64,000 nucleotides of DNA from Acinetobacter wuhouensis (GCF_001696605.3 NZ_CP031716.1:310001-374000); one strand, 5' to 3'; positions 1-9,432 are shown, counted from the stretch's first letter. Translations and numbers: made by a program. The notes: generated by a model from the sequence alone, not told the origin.

Positions 1-1
1 A

Positions 2-382
2 CGTGTTATAGATCAGCATTTTTTACGCTGTGCGATTTGGCCTACGATCAAGCAAAGTGTCTTGATTCATGACAGCCAAAGTTTTGAAGTGGATGCTATG
101 CCATTTCCAAAACATGAACAATATACTGATTTTGAAGGCTTAAGCCAGTTTCATATTGGGATGAATGAAGGTTCTGGAAATTTGAAATTAGACGTAAAAT
201 TTCCAAATCAGAAACAGGTTTTTTGGACCTTGCTGGATGAAAATGAACAACAAGTTTGTCGATATATTGCAGATGTTACAAAAGATCAGCAGATTGTATT
301 GGATGTACCAAGGTCATATGCACGACAGATCGAAAAGCAAAATTGGAAAATGCAAGTAGATCTATTTGAAAACAATGAATGA
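2..382 (+). CDS. C-terminal part of an unrecognised protein (cut by window edge)
   Basis: The reading frame is open from base 2 to a TGA at 380-382, so this is the 3' end of a gene that begins left of the window. The first internal start-like codon (TTG at 62) has no ribosome binding site, and the codons before it read well as protein, so I treat the CDS as partial. About 126 residues are visible. They are polar, with no membrane segment and no motif I recognise; the alternation of short hydrophobic and charged stretches suggests a beta-rich soluble domain. It lies 83 bases upstream of ppnP on the same strand. It is not RNase R, the usual neighbour of rlmB in enterics. Function unknown. Confidence 0.6.
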   Translation, partial: RVIDQHFLRCAIWPTIKQSVLIHDSQSFEVDAMPFPKHEQYTDFEGLSQFHIGMNEGSGNLKLDVKFPNQKQVFWTLLDENEQQVCRYIADVTKDQQIVLDVPRSYARQIEKQNWKMQVDLFENNE

Positions 383-465
383 AACATAGATTGATTAGTT
401 GGTGAGGCAACATTAAACTACTCAAAACATAATTTTTATAAATGCGCATTATCTGGAGAATACGC

Positions 466-789
466 ATGTCAACTCAGTACGATCATGTATCCGTAGTAAA
501 AAAATCGAATGTATATTTTGGCGGTTTATGTATTAGTCACACTGTTCAATTTGAAGACGGAACGAAAAAAACTTTAGGCGTGATTCTTCCATCAGAAGAA
601 GCTTTAACTTTTGAAACACATGTACCTGAACGTATGGAAATCATTTCTGGTGAATGTCGCGTTAAAATTGCAGACAGTGAAGAAAGTGAATTGTTCCGTG
701 CAGGTCAGTCATTCTATGTACCAGGCAATAGCCGTTTTAAAATCGAAACAGATGATGTTTTAGATTATGTATGCCATTTAGAAGGTTAA
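466..789 (+). CDS. ppnP: Pyrimidine/purine nucleoside phosphorylase PpnP (DUF1255 cupin)
   Basis: This small cytosolic cupin cleaves nucleosides with phosphate to a free base and ribose-1-phosphate (family knowledge from E. coli YaiE/PpnP). The product is 107 residues, the usual family length. Visible family features are the N-terminal YFGG stretch, the TLGVILP segment, the [10 protein letters not shown] strand and the C-terminal [13 protein letters not shown] cupin motif. An in-frame ATG exists at 442, but the ATG at 466 has a good GGAGA ribosome binding site just before it and gives the family N-terminus, so 466 is preferred. A hairpin terminator follows at 893-925. Its neighbours give no further clue to its job. 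Confidence 0.9.
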   Translation: MSTQYDHVSVVKKSNVYFGGLCISHTVQFEDGTKKTLGVILPSEEALTFETHVPERMEIISGECRVKIADSEESELFRAGQSFYVPGNSRFKIETDDVLDYVCHLEG

Positions 790-892
790 TCTAAAGCTCC
801 ATTTTTCAAAGTGTAGATTGGATTGTCTTTACGAGTTTGGAAAATAAGCAAAGAATTTTTAAGCTAAATCGGTTAGACTAGATCATCAAATA

Positions 893-925
893 AAATCCTG
901 TAAAGTTGGCTTTGCAGGATTTTTC
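893..925 (+). terminator. Intrinsic terminator between ppnP and rlmB
   Basis: A 13-base arm (AAATCCTGTAAAG, 893-905) pairs with CTTTGCAGGATTT (910-922), with a single G-U wobble and a four-base loop. A run of T begins inside the second arm. It separates ppnP from rlmB. Confidence 0.7.
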
Positions 926-966
926 ATTTCTATATTTCTATTATCGTGTTGTTAATGAGGTCGTTC

Positions 967-1719
967 ATGGCGAAGTCCGAATATTATTATGGCGTTCATT
1001 CTGTGGAGTCATTATTGGAGTTAGAACCTGAGCGTGTTTTGACCTTATTTACCTTGAAAGGACGTGATGATCAGCGTTTGCAAAAGATTTTACAACTGGC
1101 TGAACCATTTGGAATCAGTGTGCAAAAAGCCAGCCGTGAAAGTTTGGAAAAACTGGCAGGGCAACCTTTCCATCAAGGTGTCGTGGCTGCAGTACGTCCA
1201 CATCCAGTGCTGAATGAAAAAGACCTAGATCAATTACTTGAGTCTTCAAATCAACCTTTATTATTGGCTTTGGATCATATTACTGATCCACACAATCTCG
1301 GTGCTTGTATCCGAACTGCTGCGGCAATGGGTGTGGAAGCGGTGATCGTACCACGTGATCGTTCAGCGACTTTAACACCGACTGCTCGTAAAGTTGCGGC
1401 AGGTGGTGCTGAAAAAGTGAAGTTTATTCAAGTGACTAACTTGGCACGTACATTGGGTCAAATCAAAGAAAACTACAATGTCCGTGTTGTTGGTACAATG
1501 TTGGATGAGAAAGCATTACCAATTCAAAAATTTGATTTTACAGGTACAGCAGTCTGTGTGGTGATGGGGGCTGAAGACACAGGCTTACGTCCAATCACTC
1601 AGTCGCATTGTGATCAAACGGTCTTTATTCCAATGTCTGGAAACCTACAAAGTTTAAATGTCAGTGTGGCAACAGGGATGGCGTTGTATGAAGCATGCCG
1701 TCAACGACAAACAAGCTAA
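967..1719 (+). CDS. rlmB: 23S rRNA (guanosine-2251-2'-O)-methyltransferase RlmB
   Basis: A SpoU-family enzyme that 2'-O-methylates G2251 in the P-loop of 23S rRNA using SAM. The product is 250 residues. The N-terminal L30e-like substrate-binding domain (about 1-76) carries the YYYGVHSV start. The SPOUT domain follows with its three motifs: NLGACIRTA near residue 109, VMGAEDTGL near 198 and IPMSGNLQSLNVSVA near 221. Three starts are possible (GTG 946, ATG 955, ATG 967). The one at 967 has GAGG six bases upstream and matches the family N-terminus. No rnr (RNase R) gene lies directly upstream, unlike in enterics. It is probably transcribed alone, because a terminator precedes it and a new gene with its own binding site follows 56 bases later. 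Confidence 0.95.
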   Translation: MAKSEYYYGVHSVESLLELEPERVLTLFTLKGRDDQRLQKILQLAEPFGISVQKASRESLEKLAGQPFHQGVVAAVRPHPVLNEKDLDQLLESSNQPLLLALDHITDPHNLGACIRTAAAMGVEAVIVPRDRSATLTPTARKVAAGGAEKVKFIQVTNLARTLGQIKENYNVRVVGTMLDEKALPIQKFDFTGTAVCVVMGAEDTGLRPITQSHCDQTVFIPMSGNLQSLNVSVATGMALYEACRQRQTS

Positions 1720-1775
1720 TTCACTATTTTTAGTGTCAATTTAATTATCAGTCCGCTGTAAATTAGAGAAAGATC

Positions 1776-2693
1776 ATGATGACCTCCCGTACCCAAGGCT
1801 ATTTATATGTAGCAATTACCATGTGCATTTGGGGCGGGTTTACCATTACATCAAGGTTGAATGCAATTTGGCATATCAGCCCTTGGGACATTACAGCTTT
1901 ACGTTTTTCTCTGGCATTTTGCATCTTAATGCCAATTCTGCTTTATAAAAAAGACACGGCATTTTTATTTAAAAAAGAACCTTTTATACTCGCTATGATT
2001 GGTGGGGTTGCTTATTGCCTAACTTCATATAGTGCTTTTCACTTTGTCCCCGCAGCGCATGCCGCTATTTTTCTCAATGGTTGTATTCCACTGTGTACGG
2101 CTTTAGCAGGTTTTTTCTTATACAAACAGCCTTTTGATAAGCATACGTGGATCAGCTTGGTCATTATGATGACTGCGATTTCTGCCATGAGTTTCTTGAT
2201 GTATGAAGAAACAGGTGTTGCTTTTGGTTTTGGTGATTTTCTATTCTTCTGTAGTGCAATTTGGTGGGGGATCTTCACCGTCTTGTTACGTCAATGGAAG
2301 CTCTCAGCATGGCACTCGATGGCAGGAGTTGCGATTTGGTCAGCGATTATTTATGTACCAATTTACTTATTGTTTTTGCCGAAGCATTTAGATCAAGCAA
2401 CTGTACCGCATCTAGTGATGCAAACACTCTTTCATGGGGTGTTTGTGGTGATTATTGCAACCTTGGCTTATGTTGAGGCGATTAAGCGTTTAGGTGCGTT
2501 TAAGACGGGCAGTATTGTCACACTTGCACCGTTCATCGCTGCAATTATTGCTGTGCCGTTGCTGAATGAACCGCTTAGTCTTGCGATTATTTGTGGCTTG
2601 ATTGGTATGGGAATCGGTGCTTTACAGCCTTGGCGTTGGTTTGCCTATAAGGACAGTTTGCAAACCAGTTTAGAGCAGCAGCATAAAGATTAA
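1776..2693 (+). CDS. EamA/DMT-superfamily inner-membrane permease
   Basis: A 305-residue hydrophobic protein with about ten predicted membrane helices arranged as two EamA repeats (roughly residues 8-140 and 150-285). This is the layout of drug/metabolite transporters such as RhaT and YdcZ relatives. Visible signatures are the N-terminal MCIWGGFTI helix and the second-repeat stretch LAYVEAIKRLGAFKTGSI, typical of EamA. The substrate cannot be told from sequence; family members export amino acids, metabolites or drugs. ATG 1776 is followed at once by ATG 1779; the GAGAAAG before them could serve either. The gene ends only 12 bases from the convergent 3' end of coaE. Confidence 0.85.
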   Translation: MMTSRTQGYLYVAITMCIWGGFTITSRLNAIWHISPWDITALRFSLAFCILMPILLYKKDTAFLFKKEPFILAMIGGVAYCLTSYSAFHFVPAAHAAIFLNGCIPLCTALAGFFLYKQPFDKHTWISLVIMMTAISAMSFLMYEETGVAFGFGDFLFFCSAIWWGIFTVLLRQWKLSAWHSMAGVAIWSAIIYVPIYLLFLPKHLDQATVPHLVMQTLFHGVFVVIIATLAYVEAIKRLGAFKTGSIVTLAPFIAAIIAVPLLNEPLSLAIICGLIGMGIGALQPWRWFAYKDSLQTSLEQQHKD

Positions 2694-2705
2694 GTCATCC
2701 GCTAT

Positions 2706-3317
2706 TTATTGGCTGTTTTCGCCTTTAGCTTTGCTTAAATATTGTTGATGCAATGGGGCAAGTTTGGCGTGTAAATGATCAAGATGCCCATCATTTAACA
2801 CAATATCATCAGCAAGTTGTTGTTTTTTCTCTCGCGACATTTGTGCTGCAATAATTTTTTGAATTTGTTCAATGGATTGTCCATCGCGCTGTGATGCACG
2901 TTGAATTTGTAAATCCTCACTCGCATCAATCAACAGTGTATGTTGTGTGAGCTGATGTTGATTGGTTTCAAAAAGCAAAGGTGATACCAAAATCACATAG
3001 GAACTCGTCGCTGCTTGGAGTTGTTGAATGATCGAGGTGCGGATCGCAGGGTGGGTGATTTGTTCGAGTTGATGACGTGCTTCAGGTTCTTTGAAAATAT
3101 ATTCACGTAAAGCACGACGATCGAGTTCACCATTTTCAAGGAGTACCCAATCACCGAAAGTTTGCTGAATTTGTCGTAGAGCAGGCTGACCTTTTTCGAC
3201 AATTTCTCGTGCCACAATGTCAGCATCAACCACAGTAATTCCTTGGGTCTCGAACCATTGACTCGCAGCAGACTTGCCGCTACCAATTCCACCTGTTAAA
3301 CCCAAGATAAATGACAT
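2706..3317 (-). CDS. coaE: Dephospho-CoA kinase
   Basis: Catalyses the last step of coenzyme A synthesis, ATP-dependent phosphorylation of dephospho-CoA at the ribose 3'-OH. The 203-residue product starts with the P-loop GLTGGIGSGKS (residues 7-17). It then shows VDADIVAREIV (substrate-binding Asp region), the THPAIR motif of the CoaE lid, and SPLLFE. Length is normal for the family. It is the last gene of the pilB-pilC-pilD-coaE cluster, an arrangement common in Pseudomonas and Acinetobacter. The gap to pilD is 38 bases and includes an AT-rich stretch. Confident call. Confidence 0.96.
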   Translation of the reverse strand: MSFILGLTGGIGSGKSAASQWFETQGITVVDADIVAREIVEKGQPALRQIQQTFGDWVLLENGELDRRALREYIFKEPEARHQLEQITHPAIRTSIIQQLQAATSSYVILVSPLLFETNQHQLTQHTLLIDASEDLQIQRASQRDGQSIEQIQKIIAAQMSREKKQQLADDIVLNDGHLDHLHAKLAPLHQQYLSKAKGENSQ

Positions 3318-3355
3318 GGTTGATTCCTGATTTTATAATTTAAAGTACTTTAAAA

Positions 3356-4216
3356 TTATTGTCCTAAATAAATCTTCATGATTTGATCGCCCCATAAGAA
3401 AGCAATCCAACCTGCTATCGCGATATAAGGACCAAATGCGAAAGGAATATTTTCCTTGCGTATTTTGAGGAGAATAATTCCAATAATCGCGCCTACAACT
3501 GATGACAATAGAATAATTAATGGGAGGAGTAATGGTCCCATCCATGCACCCAATGCTGCAAGTAATTTAAAATCACCATAGCCCATGCCTTCTTTACCAG
3601 TCACAATTTTAAAGAGGTAGTAGACAATCCATAAGCATAGAAAACCAATAATATAGCCCCAGATTGCTGATGTTGCAGTGGTGTATATGTTAAAACTGTT
3701 AATGCCTAAGCCAATCGCACCCAGTGTCAGAGTGAAGCGATCTGGGAGTAGTTGGGTATCAAAATCAATAAAGGTAAGGGTGATCAGTATCCATGTTAAA
3801 AAGACCCCGAAAACCATTTGTAAAGTTGGTCCAAAAACAGCAACGACGATTAAAGAGCATACAGCAGTCAGTAATTCGATAAAGGGATAGCGAATACTAA
3901 TCGGGTTTTGGCAAGTACCGCATTTTCCTCTTAATGCTAACCAACTAATAACAGGTATATTTTGATACCAACGAATTGAGGTTTTGCATTTTGGGCATGT
4001 TGAAGCTGGTTTGCTTAAACTGAGTTTTTCTTCATCAATGATGGGCTGCTCTGGATGAAGCAGAAGTTGACAGTCAGTATGCCACTCTTGTTCCATTATT
4101 TTGGGTGTTCTGTAAATGACAACATTTAAAAAACTACCTATGCACAAACTAAGCACACCAACAGTCAAATAAAGCGCTGTTGGTGTTTGAATCAAATAAT
4201 CGAGAAGCTCTTGCAT
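3356..4216 (-). CDS. pilD: Type IV prepilin leader peptidase / N-methyltransferase PilD
   Basis: Inner-membrane aspartic protease that removes the short leader from type IV prepilins and pseudopilins and then N-methylates the new N-terminus. The product is 286 residues. After one N-terminal helix, a cytosolic zinc domain carries two cysteine pairs (CPKC near residue 72 and CGTC near 97). Several helices follow. The two catalytic aspartates are in FIDFDTQLLPD (near 148) and the GMGYGDFKLL motif (near 212). Its substrates are encoded in this window: the two major pilins and six minor pilins. Its start codon overlaps the pilC stop, indicating translational coupling within pilBCD. Confidence 0.97.
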   Translation of the reverse strand: MQELLDYLIQTPTALYLTVGVLSLCIGSFLNVVIYRTPKIMEQEWHTDCQLLLHPEQPIIDEEKLSLSKPASTCPKCKTSIRWYQNIPVISWLALRGKCGTCQNPISIRYPFIELLTAVCSLIVVAVFGPTLQMVFGVFLTWILITLTFIDFDTQLLPDRFTLTLGAIGLGINSFNIYTTATSAIWGYIIGFLCLWIVYYLFKIVTGKEGMGYGDFKLLAALGAWMGPLLLPLIILLSSVVGAIIGIILLKIRKENIPFAFGPYIAIAGWIAFLWGDQIMKIYLGQ

Positions 4217-5442
4217 TAAACCACTGAACCCATTTGGAAGATTGGAAGATACATTGCAATTACGAGACCACCCACAAGTACACCAAGCACAGCCATGATC
4301 AACGGCTCCATCATTGAAGTTAAGCCATCAACAGCATTATCGACTTCATTTTCAAAGTGTGTTGCGACTTTATCGAGCATGGCATCAAGTGCACCTGATT
4401 CTTCGCCAATAGCAACCATTTGAATTGCCATGGAAGGGAATTTATTGGTCACTCGCATCGCAAAGTTAAGTTGTTGTCCTGTAGCCACGTCATCACGAAT
4501 TTTGAGGACAGCTTCTTCATAGACCACGTTGTTGGTTGCACCTGCTGTGGACTCCAATGCTTCAATCAGTGGAACACCTGCTGCAAATGTTGTTGCTAAA
4601 GTACGGCTATAGCGTGCAATAATGGCTTTATAGACCAAATCACCAAAAATAGGTGCTTTGAGTGCCGCTTTGTCTAAGAAGTCACGGAATTTTTTACTGC
4701 GTTTTTTTGCTTCAAGGAAAGCCGTAATCACAACAGCAATAAAGATAATTAGAATAAACCAATAACTTTGCATCCATTTCGACATATTTACGACCATTTG
4801 GGTGAAAGCAGGAAGATCAGCACCAAATGAGCTAAATAAGTCTTGGAATACAGGAACAACTTTGACCATCAAAATAATGGTAACAATGATCGCAACACAA
4901 ATAACTGCGATGGGATACTTCATCGCTTTTTTAATTTTTTGTTTAAGTAATTCAGATTTTTCTTTATAGATTGCAACACGGTCCAACATGGTTTCAAGCG
5001 CACCAGACTGTTCTCCTGATTCAACCAATGAACAAAATAGGTTATCAAAATACTGAGGGTATTTTCTTAAAGCCCCTGCAAAAGTGTTACCGCCTTCGAC
5101 TTCACCTTTGATTCCCAAAACTACTTCACGCATCGATGGATTTTCTAAACCTTCAGCAACGATTTCAAAACTTTGAACCAAAGGTACGCCAGCTTTCATC
5201 ATGGTGGCTAATTGACGTGTGAAAATCGTGATATCTAAGGTTGAAACTTTTTTCTTCATTAAACCTTCGAGAATATTTTTCTTTTTTTCTCGAATGGTTT
5301 TGATGGTGATGCCTTGCTTTCTTAAAGTCACTTTAGCCAGTGCCATATTACGTGCAGGCAGTTCACCTTTGATTTTGACCCCTTTACGATCAACCCCGTC
5401 ATATGCAAATGTTGGCATCATTTGAGCTTTTTTAGCTGCCAT
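4216..5442 (-). CDS. pilC: Type IV pilus inner-membrane platform protein PilC
   Basis: A GspF-family polytopic protein that sits under the pilus and is thought to be turned by the PilB ATPase. The 408-residue product has two GspF repeats (about 70-195 and 275-400). There are three clear membrane segments, near residues 175-195, 225-245 and the C-terminal LIMAVLGVLVGGLVIAMYLP. Family signatures include FTRQLATMMKAGVPL and its repeat counterpart RYSRTLATTFAAGVPL. The gene lies between pilB (27-base gap) and pilD (overlapping ends). Normal length, no defect seen. Confidence 0.97.
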   Translation of the reverse strand: MAAKKAQMMPTFAYDGVDRKGVKIKGELPARNMALAKVTLRKQGITIKTIREKKKNILEGLMKKKVSTLDITIFTRQLATMMKAGVPLVQSFEIVAEGLENPSMREVVLGIKGEVEGGNTFAGALRKYPQYFDNLFCSLVESGEQSGALETMLDRVAIYKEKSELLKQKIKKAMKYPIAVICVAIIVTIILMVKVVPVFQDLFSSFGADLPAFTQMVVNMSKWMQSYWFILIIFIAVVITAFLEAKKRSKKFRDFLDKAALKAPIFGDLVYKAIIARYSRTLATTFAAGVPLIEALESTAGATNNVVYEEAVLKIRDDVATGQQLNFAMRVTNKFPSMAIQMVAIGEESGALDAMLDKVATHFENEVDNAVDGLTSMMEPLIMAVLGVLVGGLVIAMYLPIFQMGSVV

Positions 5443-5469
5443 AACAATTTCCTTAAATATTGATTATAT

Positions 5470-7182
5470 TTATTCGCTGGTTACGCGGTTAATTTCTTGT
5501 AAAGAAGTTAAACCATTCATGACCTTAATCAGTCCTGAACGTCTTAGATTATTAAACCCCAATTTCTCAGATGCTGCTGCGATTTGAAGCGCATTACCAT
5601 CTTCCATAATAATCTTTGAAATTTCAGGTGTTACTTTCATCACTTCATATACACCAACACGCCCCTTATAGCCTTCACGACATTCACTACAGCCAATCGG
5701 TTGATATATTTGTAAGTCTGGGTTGCTTAAATCTTGTTCTGTAAAACCCATTTCTAACAGACTTTGCTTTGGAATTTCAACGGGCGCTTTACAGTGACTA
5801 CATAGGCGACGCGCCAATCGTTGAGCAATCACGAGATTCACTGATGTTGCGATGTTAAAAGAAGGCACCCCCATGTTTCTTAAACGGGTCAATGTTTCAG
5901 GAGCACTATTGGTATGTAGAGTAGACATCACCATATGACCGGTCTGTGCTGCCTTAATCGCAATTTCAGCAGTTTCAAGGTCTCGAATCTCCCCGACCAT
6001 GATGATATCTGGATCTTGACGCAGGAATGATTTGAGCGCTGCGGAGAAGCTTAAACCCACTTTAGGATTGACGTTAACTTGGTTAATCCCTTCCAAGTTG
6101 ATTTCGACAGGGTCTTCGGCTGTAGAAATATTCGAGCTTTCGGTGTTTAAAATATTCAAGCCTGTATATAAAGAAACCGTTTTACCTGAACCCGTTGGAC
6201 CTGTGATAAGTAACATGCCTTGAGGTTTTTCGAGCGCTTCCATAAATAAGGCTTTTTGATGTTCTTCATAGCCTAAGGCATCAATCCCGAGCATGGCGCT
6301 GGATGGATCAAGAATACGCAGTACCAGTTTTTCACCAAAGAGGGTTGGGAGTGAGTTCACACGAAAATCAATGGCTTTGGTTTTAGATAGTTTTAATTTA
6401 ATACGACCATCTTGAGGAACACGTTTTTCAGAAATATCCATTTTGGACATCACTTTTAGACGTGAAGCTAAACGATTTGCCAATTGTAGTGGTGGGTTGG
6501 TAATAGATCTTAAAACACCATCGACACGGTAACGCACACGATAAGATTTTTCATAGGGTTCAAAATGCAAATCGGATGCGCCCATTCGAATTGCATCGAC
6601 CAATAACTTATTAACATATTTAACAATCGGCGCTTCATCTTCTGGGGTGTCATTATCGACGTCCGTTGATTCTTGATCATCTGTGGCAATAATATCGACA
6701 TCAAAGTCTTCTTCGCCAAAACTAAAACTTTCTTCTACTGTAAAATGCTTTTCTAAAGCTTTTTCTAATTTGTCATATTCAACAATGATCGGTTCAATGT
6801 TGAGCCCACAATTAAAACGAATGGCGTCAAGCGCTTCAACATTGGTTGGATCTGAGGTCGCAACATATAAAATATTGCCACGCTGTACCAAAGGAATCAC
6901 TTTATGTTTGAAACATAAATTATTATCAGCCACTTCTTTGGGTAACATTTCAGGGTTAAAGCTATCTAGATCAAAAATTGGTTCGCCAAATTCAGATGAG
7001 ATCATTTCAGCAATGAGAATCGCTTTAATATCTAATTTTTCGACTAAATAGGCAACTGTGCTCATTTTATTCTTTTTAGCACTGTCAATCGCATCTTTCA
7101 TTTGTTGGGCTGATAAAAAGCCTTCATCCACTAAGCGACGAATATATCCCGAAAACTTAGGTGAACCATTCTGTATAGACAT
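5470..7182 (-). CDS. pilB: Type IV pilus assembly ATPase PilB
   Basis: Hexameric cytosolic ATPase that powers pilus extension. The 570-residue product has N-terminal MshEN-like domains (about 1-150) and a GspE-type ATPase domain. The Walker A GPTGSGKT is near residue 327, an Asp box and HMVMSTLHTN histidine box follow, and Walker B is in DPDIIMVGEIRD. A zinc tetracysteine site is formed by CSHC and CSEC late in the protein. A TTG at 7188 could extend it by two residues, but the ATG at 7182 with AAGGTG upstream is preferred. First gene of pilBCD-coaE, divergent from tpiA. No pilT retraction gene is in this window. Confidence 0.96.
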   Translation of the reverse strand: MSIQNGSPKFSGYIRRLVDEGFLSAQQMKDAIDSAKKNKMSTVAYLVEKLDIKAILIAEMISSEFGEPIFDLDSFNPEMLPKEVADNNLCFKHKVIPLVQRGNILYVATSDPTNVEALDAIRFNCGLNIEPIIVEYDKLEKALEKHFTVEESFSFGEEDFDVDIIATDDQESTDVDNDTPEDEAPIVKYVNKLLVDAIRMGASDLHFEPYEKSYRVRYRVDGVLRSITNPPLQLANRLASRLKVMSKMDISEKRVPQDGRIKLKLSKTKAIDFRVNSLPTLFGEKLVLRILDPSSAMLGIDALGYEEHQKALFMEALEKPQGMLLITGPTGSGKTVSLYTGLNILNTESSNISTAEDPVEINLEGINQVNVNPKVGLSFSAALKSFLRQDPDIIMVGEIRDLETAEIAIKAAQTGHMVMSTLHTNSAPETLTRLRNMGVPSFNIATSVNLVIAQRLARRLCSHCKAPVEIPKQSLLEMGFTEQDLSNPDLQIYQPIGCSECREGYKGRVGVYEVMKVTPEISKIIMEDGNALQIAAASEKLGFNNLRRSGLIKVMNGLTSLQEINRVTSE

Positions 7183-7471
7183 CCCCAAAACACCTTAAAT
7201 TTCATTTTATAATTTGAATACGAAAATTATACGATGATCCTTGAAAATAGCTAGGTTCAAACGCATTCTTCTAAACAGATATTTGAGCAATAATTTGAGC
7301 TAAGTAGAGTTTTGGTCATTATCTATGAAATGATTTTACTTTCTAATTTGCCTATTCTTTATATTGCTAGAACTTAACTTTAAATGAGATGACGCAATTG
7401 ATAAAGAAAAAATGATTTAAAAATTAAAATTCCGTGTAGAATGTGCTCATTTTTGATAAAAGGTTAGATGT

Positions 7472-8266
7472 ATGTCGGATTCGACTATTACTCCTTGGGT
7501 TGTCGGCAATTGGAAAATGAACCCAATGCAAGCGAATTCGCAACAGCTCATTCAAGATTTAAAACAGTATTTAAAACAAACACCGATTACAGAACAACAA
7601 TGTCATATTGGTGTTGCACCGATTTCTATTGCTTTATTGTCCGTTCAACAGTCATTGGTTGATGCACAGTCACCTGTTAAAGTTGTCGCTCAAGACCTTT
7701 CTCGTATGGCAGGTACAGGCGCATTTACAGGTGAAGTCAGCGCGGAGCTACTTAAAGACAGTCAAATTGATTATGTGTTAATTGGTCATTCTGAGCGCCG
7801 TGAAATTTTTGGTGATGGTGTTGAACACGTGAAAGCCAAAGTTCTAAATGCACTGAATGCTGGTTTAACCGTCATTTACTGTGTTGGTGAAAGTTTAGAA
7901 CAACGTGAAGCAGGGCAAGCAGAGCAAGTTGTGCTACAACAAATTTGTGACCTAGCGACAGTTGTAAAAGCAGATCAGTGGCACAATATTGTAGTTGCTT
8001 ATGAACCAATTTGGGCAATCGGCACAGGTAAGACAGCTTCTCCTGAAGATGCACAAGCGATGCATGCCCAAATTCGTCAAGGTTTGGCTCAAATTGCAGC
8101 TGAAGGGAAGAATATTGCCATTTTGTATGGTGGTAGTGTTAAACCTGAAAATGCAGTAGAGTTGGCAGCTTGTCCAGATATTAATGGTGCACTGGTTGGT
8201 GGTGCATCACTCAATGCAGCGTCATTTTTTGAAATTGCTCGCGCATTTGCGAAAATAAAAGAATAG
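7472..8266 (+). CDS. tpiA: Triosephosphate isomerase
   Basis: Interconverts dihydroxyacetone phosphate and glyceraldehyde 3-phosphate. The 264-residue TIM barrel shows all catalytic residues: Lys15 in NWKMNP, His106 in LIGHSERRE and Glu178 in [11 protein letters not shown]. The phosphate-binding loop [10 protein letters not shown] lies near the end. The ATG at 7472 has AAAGG upstream; the ATG at 7468 is in another frame. A TAGAAT at 7437-7442 is a possible -10 box, but the -35 is weak. Next gene secG starts nine bases after the stop, so the two are probably co-transcribed, as in many gammaproteobacteria. Confidence 0.97.
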   Translation: MSDSTITPWVVGNWKMNPMQANSQQLIQDLKQYLKQTPITEQQCHIGVAPISIALLSVQQSLVDAQSPVKVVAQDLSRMAGTGAFTGEVSAELLKDSQIDYVLIGHSERREIFGDGVEHVKAKVLNALNAGLTVIYCVGESLEQREAGQAEQVVLQQICDLATVVKADQWHNIVVAYEPIWAIGTGKTASPEDAQAMHAQIRQGLAQIAAEGKNIAILYGGSVKPENAVELAACPDINGALVGGASLNAASFFEIARAFAKIKE

Positions 8267-8275
8267 GAGTTCAGC

Positions 8276-8608
8276 ATGCATACTTTTGTGCTGGTAGTAC
8301 ATATCATATTGGCTGTTCTGATGATTGGACTGATTTTAGTTCAACATGGTAAAGGTGCAGATGCTGGCGCTTCATTTGGTGGCGGTGGTGCAGCAACTGT
8401 ATTTGGTGCATCAGGTTCAGCGAGTTTTTTAACACGTTTAACTGCGATTCTGACAGCATTGTTTTTTGTCACCAGTATCACGCTTGCTGTGTTTGCGAAA
8501 AAGCAAACTTCCGATGCTTATGGATTGAAAACAGTACAATCTAGTTCGCAAACAACAGCTCCTGCACAAACAAATACGGGTGAAACTTCGCCAACCGCAC
8601 CGAAATAA
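8276..8608 (+). CDS. secG: Preprotein translocase subunit SecG
   Basis: Small membrane subunit of the SecYEG channel. The 110-residue product has two membrane helices (about 3-24 and 52-72) joined by a Gly-rich loop containing LVQHGKGADAGASFGGG, a SecG hallmark. The Ser/Thr/Gln-rich C-terminal tail is typical of the family. AGGAG precedes the ATG. It sits between tpiA and tRNA-Leu, the same secG-leuU order as in E. coli. Confidence 0.95.
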   Translation: MHTFVLVVHIILAVLMIGLILVQHGKGADAGASFGGGGAATVFGASGSASFLTRLTAILTALFFVTSITLAVFAKKQTSDAYGLKTVQSSSQTTAPAQTNTGETSPTAPK

Positions 8609-8629
8609 CTCTTTTTTTAAAATTAAACC

Positions 8630-8658
8630 TTTCAATTTGGTGTGTAAGCTACTAGAAT
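8630..8658 (+). promoter_or_regulatory. Probable promoter of tRNA-Leu
   Basis: TAGAAT at 8653-8658 is a good -10 box 12 bases before the tRNA. A weak -35 (TTTCAA, 8630-8635) lies 17 bases upstream. The position is right for a tRNA promoter; the -35 is the uncertain part. It may also serve the first tRNA-fMet copy. Confidence 0.4.
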
Positions 8659-8669
8659 GCGTCACAGCT

Positions 8670-8754
8670 GCGGTGGTGGTGGAATTGGTAGACACGCTAC
8701 CTTGAGGTGGTAGTGCTTTCGGGCGTGGGGGTTCAAGTCCCCCCTTCCGCACCA
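8670..8754 (+). tRNA. tRNA-Leu (anticodon GAG)
   Basis: An 85-base class II tRNA with encoded CCA (8752-8754). The anticodon stem CTACC/GGTAG encloses TTGAGGT with anticodon GAG. A long variable arm follows, and the T-arm is GGGGG-TTCAAGT-CCCCC. The acceptor stem pairs apart from a T-T at position 5. It lies directly after secG, matching E. coli leuU. Confidence 0.93.
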
Positions 8755-8801
8755 ACAAAGAATCCAGAAATTTTTGTTGGTGTTTGCAGTGAATACGTTG
8801 T

Positions 8802-8878
<77 letters not shown>

Positions 8879-8910
8879 TTTATTTGGTAAAGTAGTTGAT
8901 GTGTTTTTGT

Positions 8911-8981
8911 TGATTTGGCCCGTCGGGCTCAACTCTTCATAAAATCACGAAGGTTGTTGGTTTATTCAGCTCCCGCTACCA
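8911..8981 (+). pseudogene. Decayed tRNA-fMet relic 1
   Basis: From CGTCGGGCTC (8921) to CTCCCGCTACCA (8970-8981) this stretch follows the 3' two thirds of the neighbouring tRNA-fMet, with substitutions in the anticodon arm and T-arm. The anticodon stem cannot form, and no 5' acceptor half is recognisable. The region around it (about 8875-9010) is repeated at 9122-9260, so it is part of a tandem duplication unit. Confidence 0.7.
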
Positions 8982-9048
8982 ATTTAATTAAGATGCAACT
9001 TAATTAAAAATAAGATTGAAAAATTTTATTCGTATATTTGCAGTTTGT

Positions 9049-9125
<77 letters not shown>

Positions 9126-9157
9126 TTTATTTGGTCATGTAGTTGATGTGTTTTTGT

Positions 9158-9228
9158 TGATTTGGCTTGTCGGGCTCAACTCTTTATAAAATCACGAAGG
9201 TTATTGATTTAATCCAACTCTTGTACCA
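9158..9228 (+). pseudogene. Decayed tRNA-fMet relic 2
   Basis: A second, more degraded copy of the relic at 8911-8981. GTCGGGCTCAACTC is kept, while the 3' end has drifted to CCAACTCTTGTACCA. The flanks match relic 1, including TTGATGTGTTTTTGTTGATT before it and AAGATGCAACTTA after it. It therefore arose by duplication of the unit tRNA plus relic, followed by independent decay. Confidence 0.65.
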
Positions 9229-9276
9229 TCTTAGTTAAGATGCAACTTAGCTAAGCTTAGAAATGAAACATATTGA

Positions 9277-9305
9277 TTGAAATTTGAATCATTTTTGAGT
9301 ATAAT
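9277..9305 (+). promoter_or_regulatory. Promoter of tRNA-fMet copy 3
   Basis: TTGAAA (9277-9282), 17-base spacer, consensus TATAAT (9300-9305), ending 13 bases before the mature tRNA. This near-consensus sigma-70 promoter is the best one in the tRNA array and means copy 3 can be transcribed independently. Confidence 0.75.
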
Positions 9306-9318
9306 ATTGCAACGCTGA

Positions 9319-9395
<77 letters not shown>

Positions 9396-9402
9396 AGTTT
9401 CT

Positions 9403-9432
9403 AAAAGGGCTCACAGATAGGTGGGTCTTTTT
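9403..9432 (+). terminator. Terminator after tRNA-fMet array
   Basis: AGGGCTCAC (from 9406) pairs with GTGGGTCTT through several G-U wobbles, followed by a short T-run. Weaker than the hairpin that follows at 9467. Confidence 0.5.
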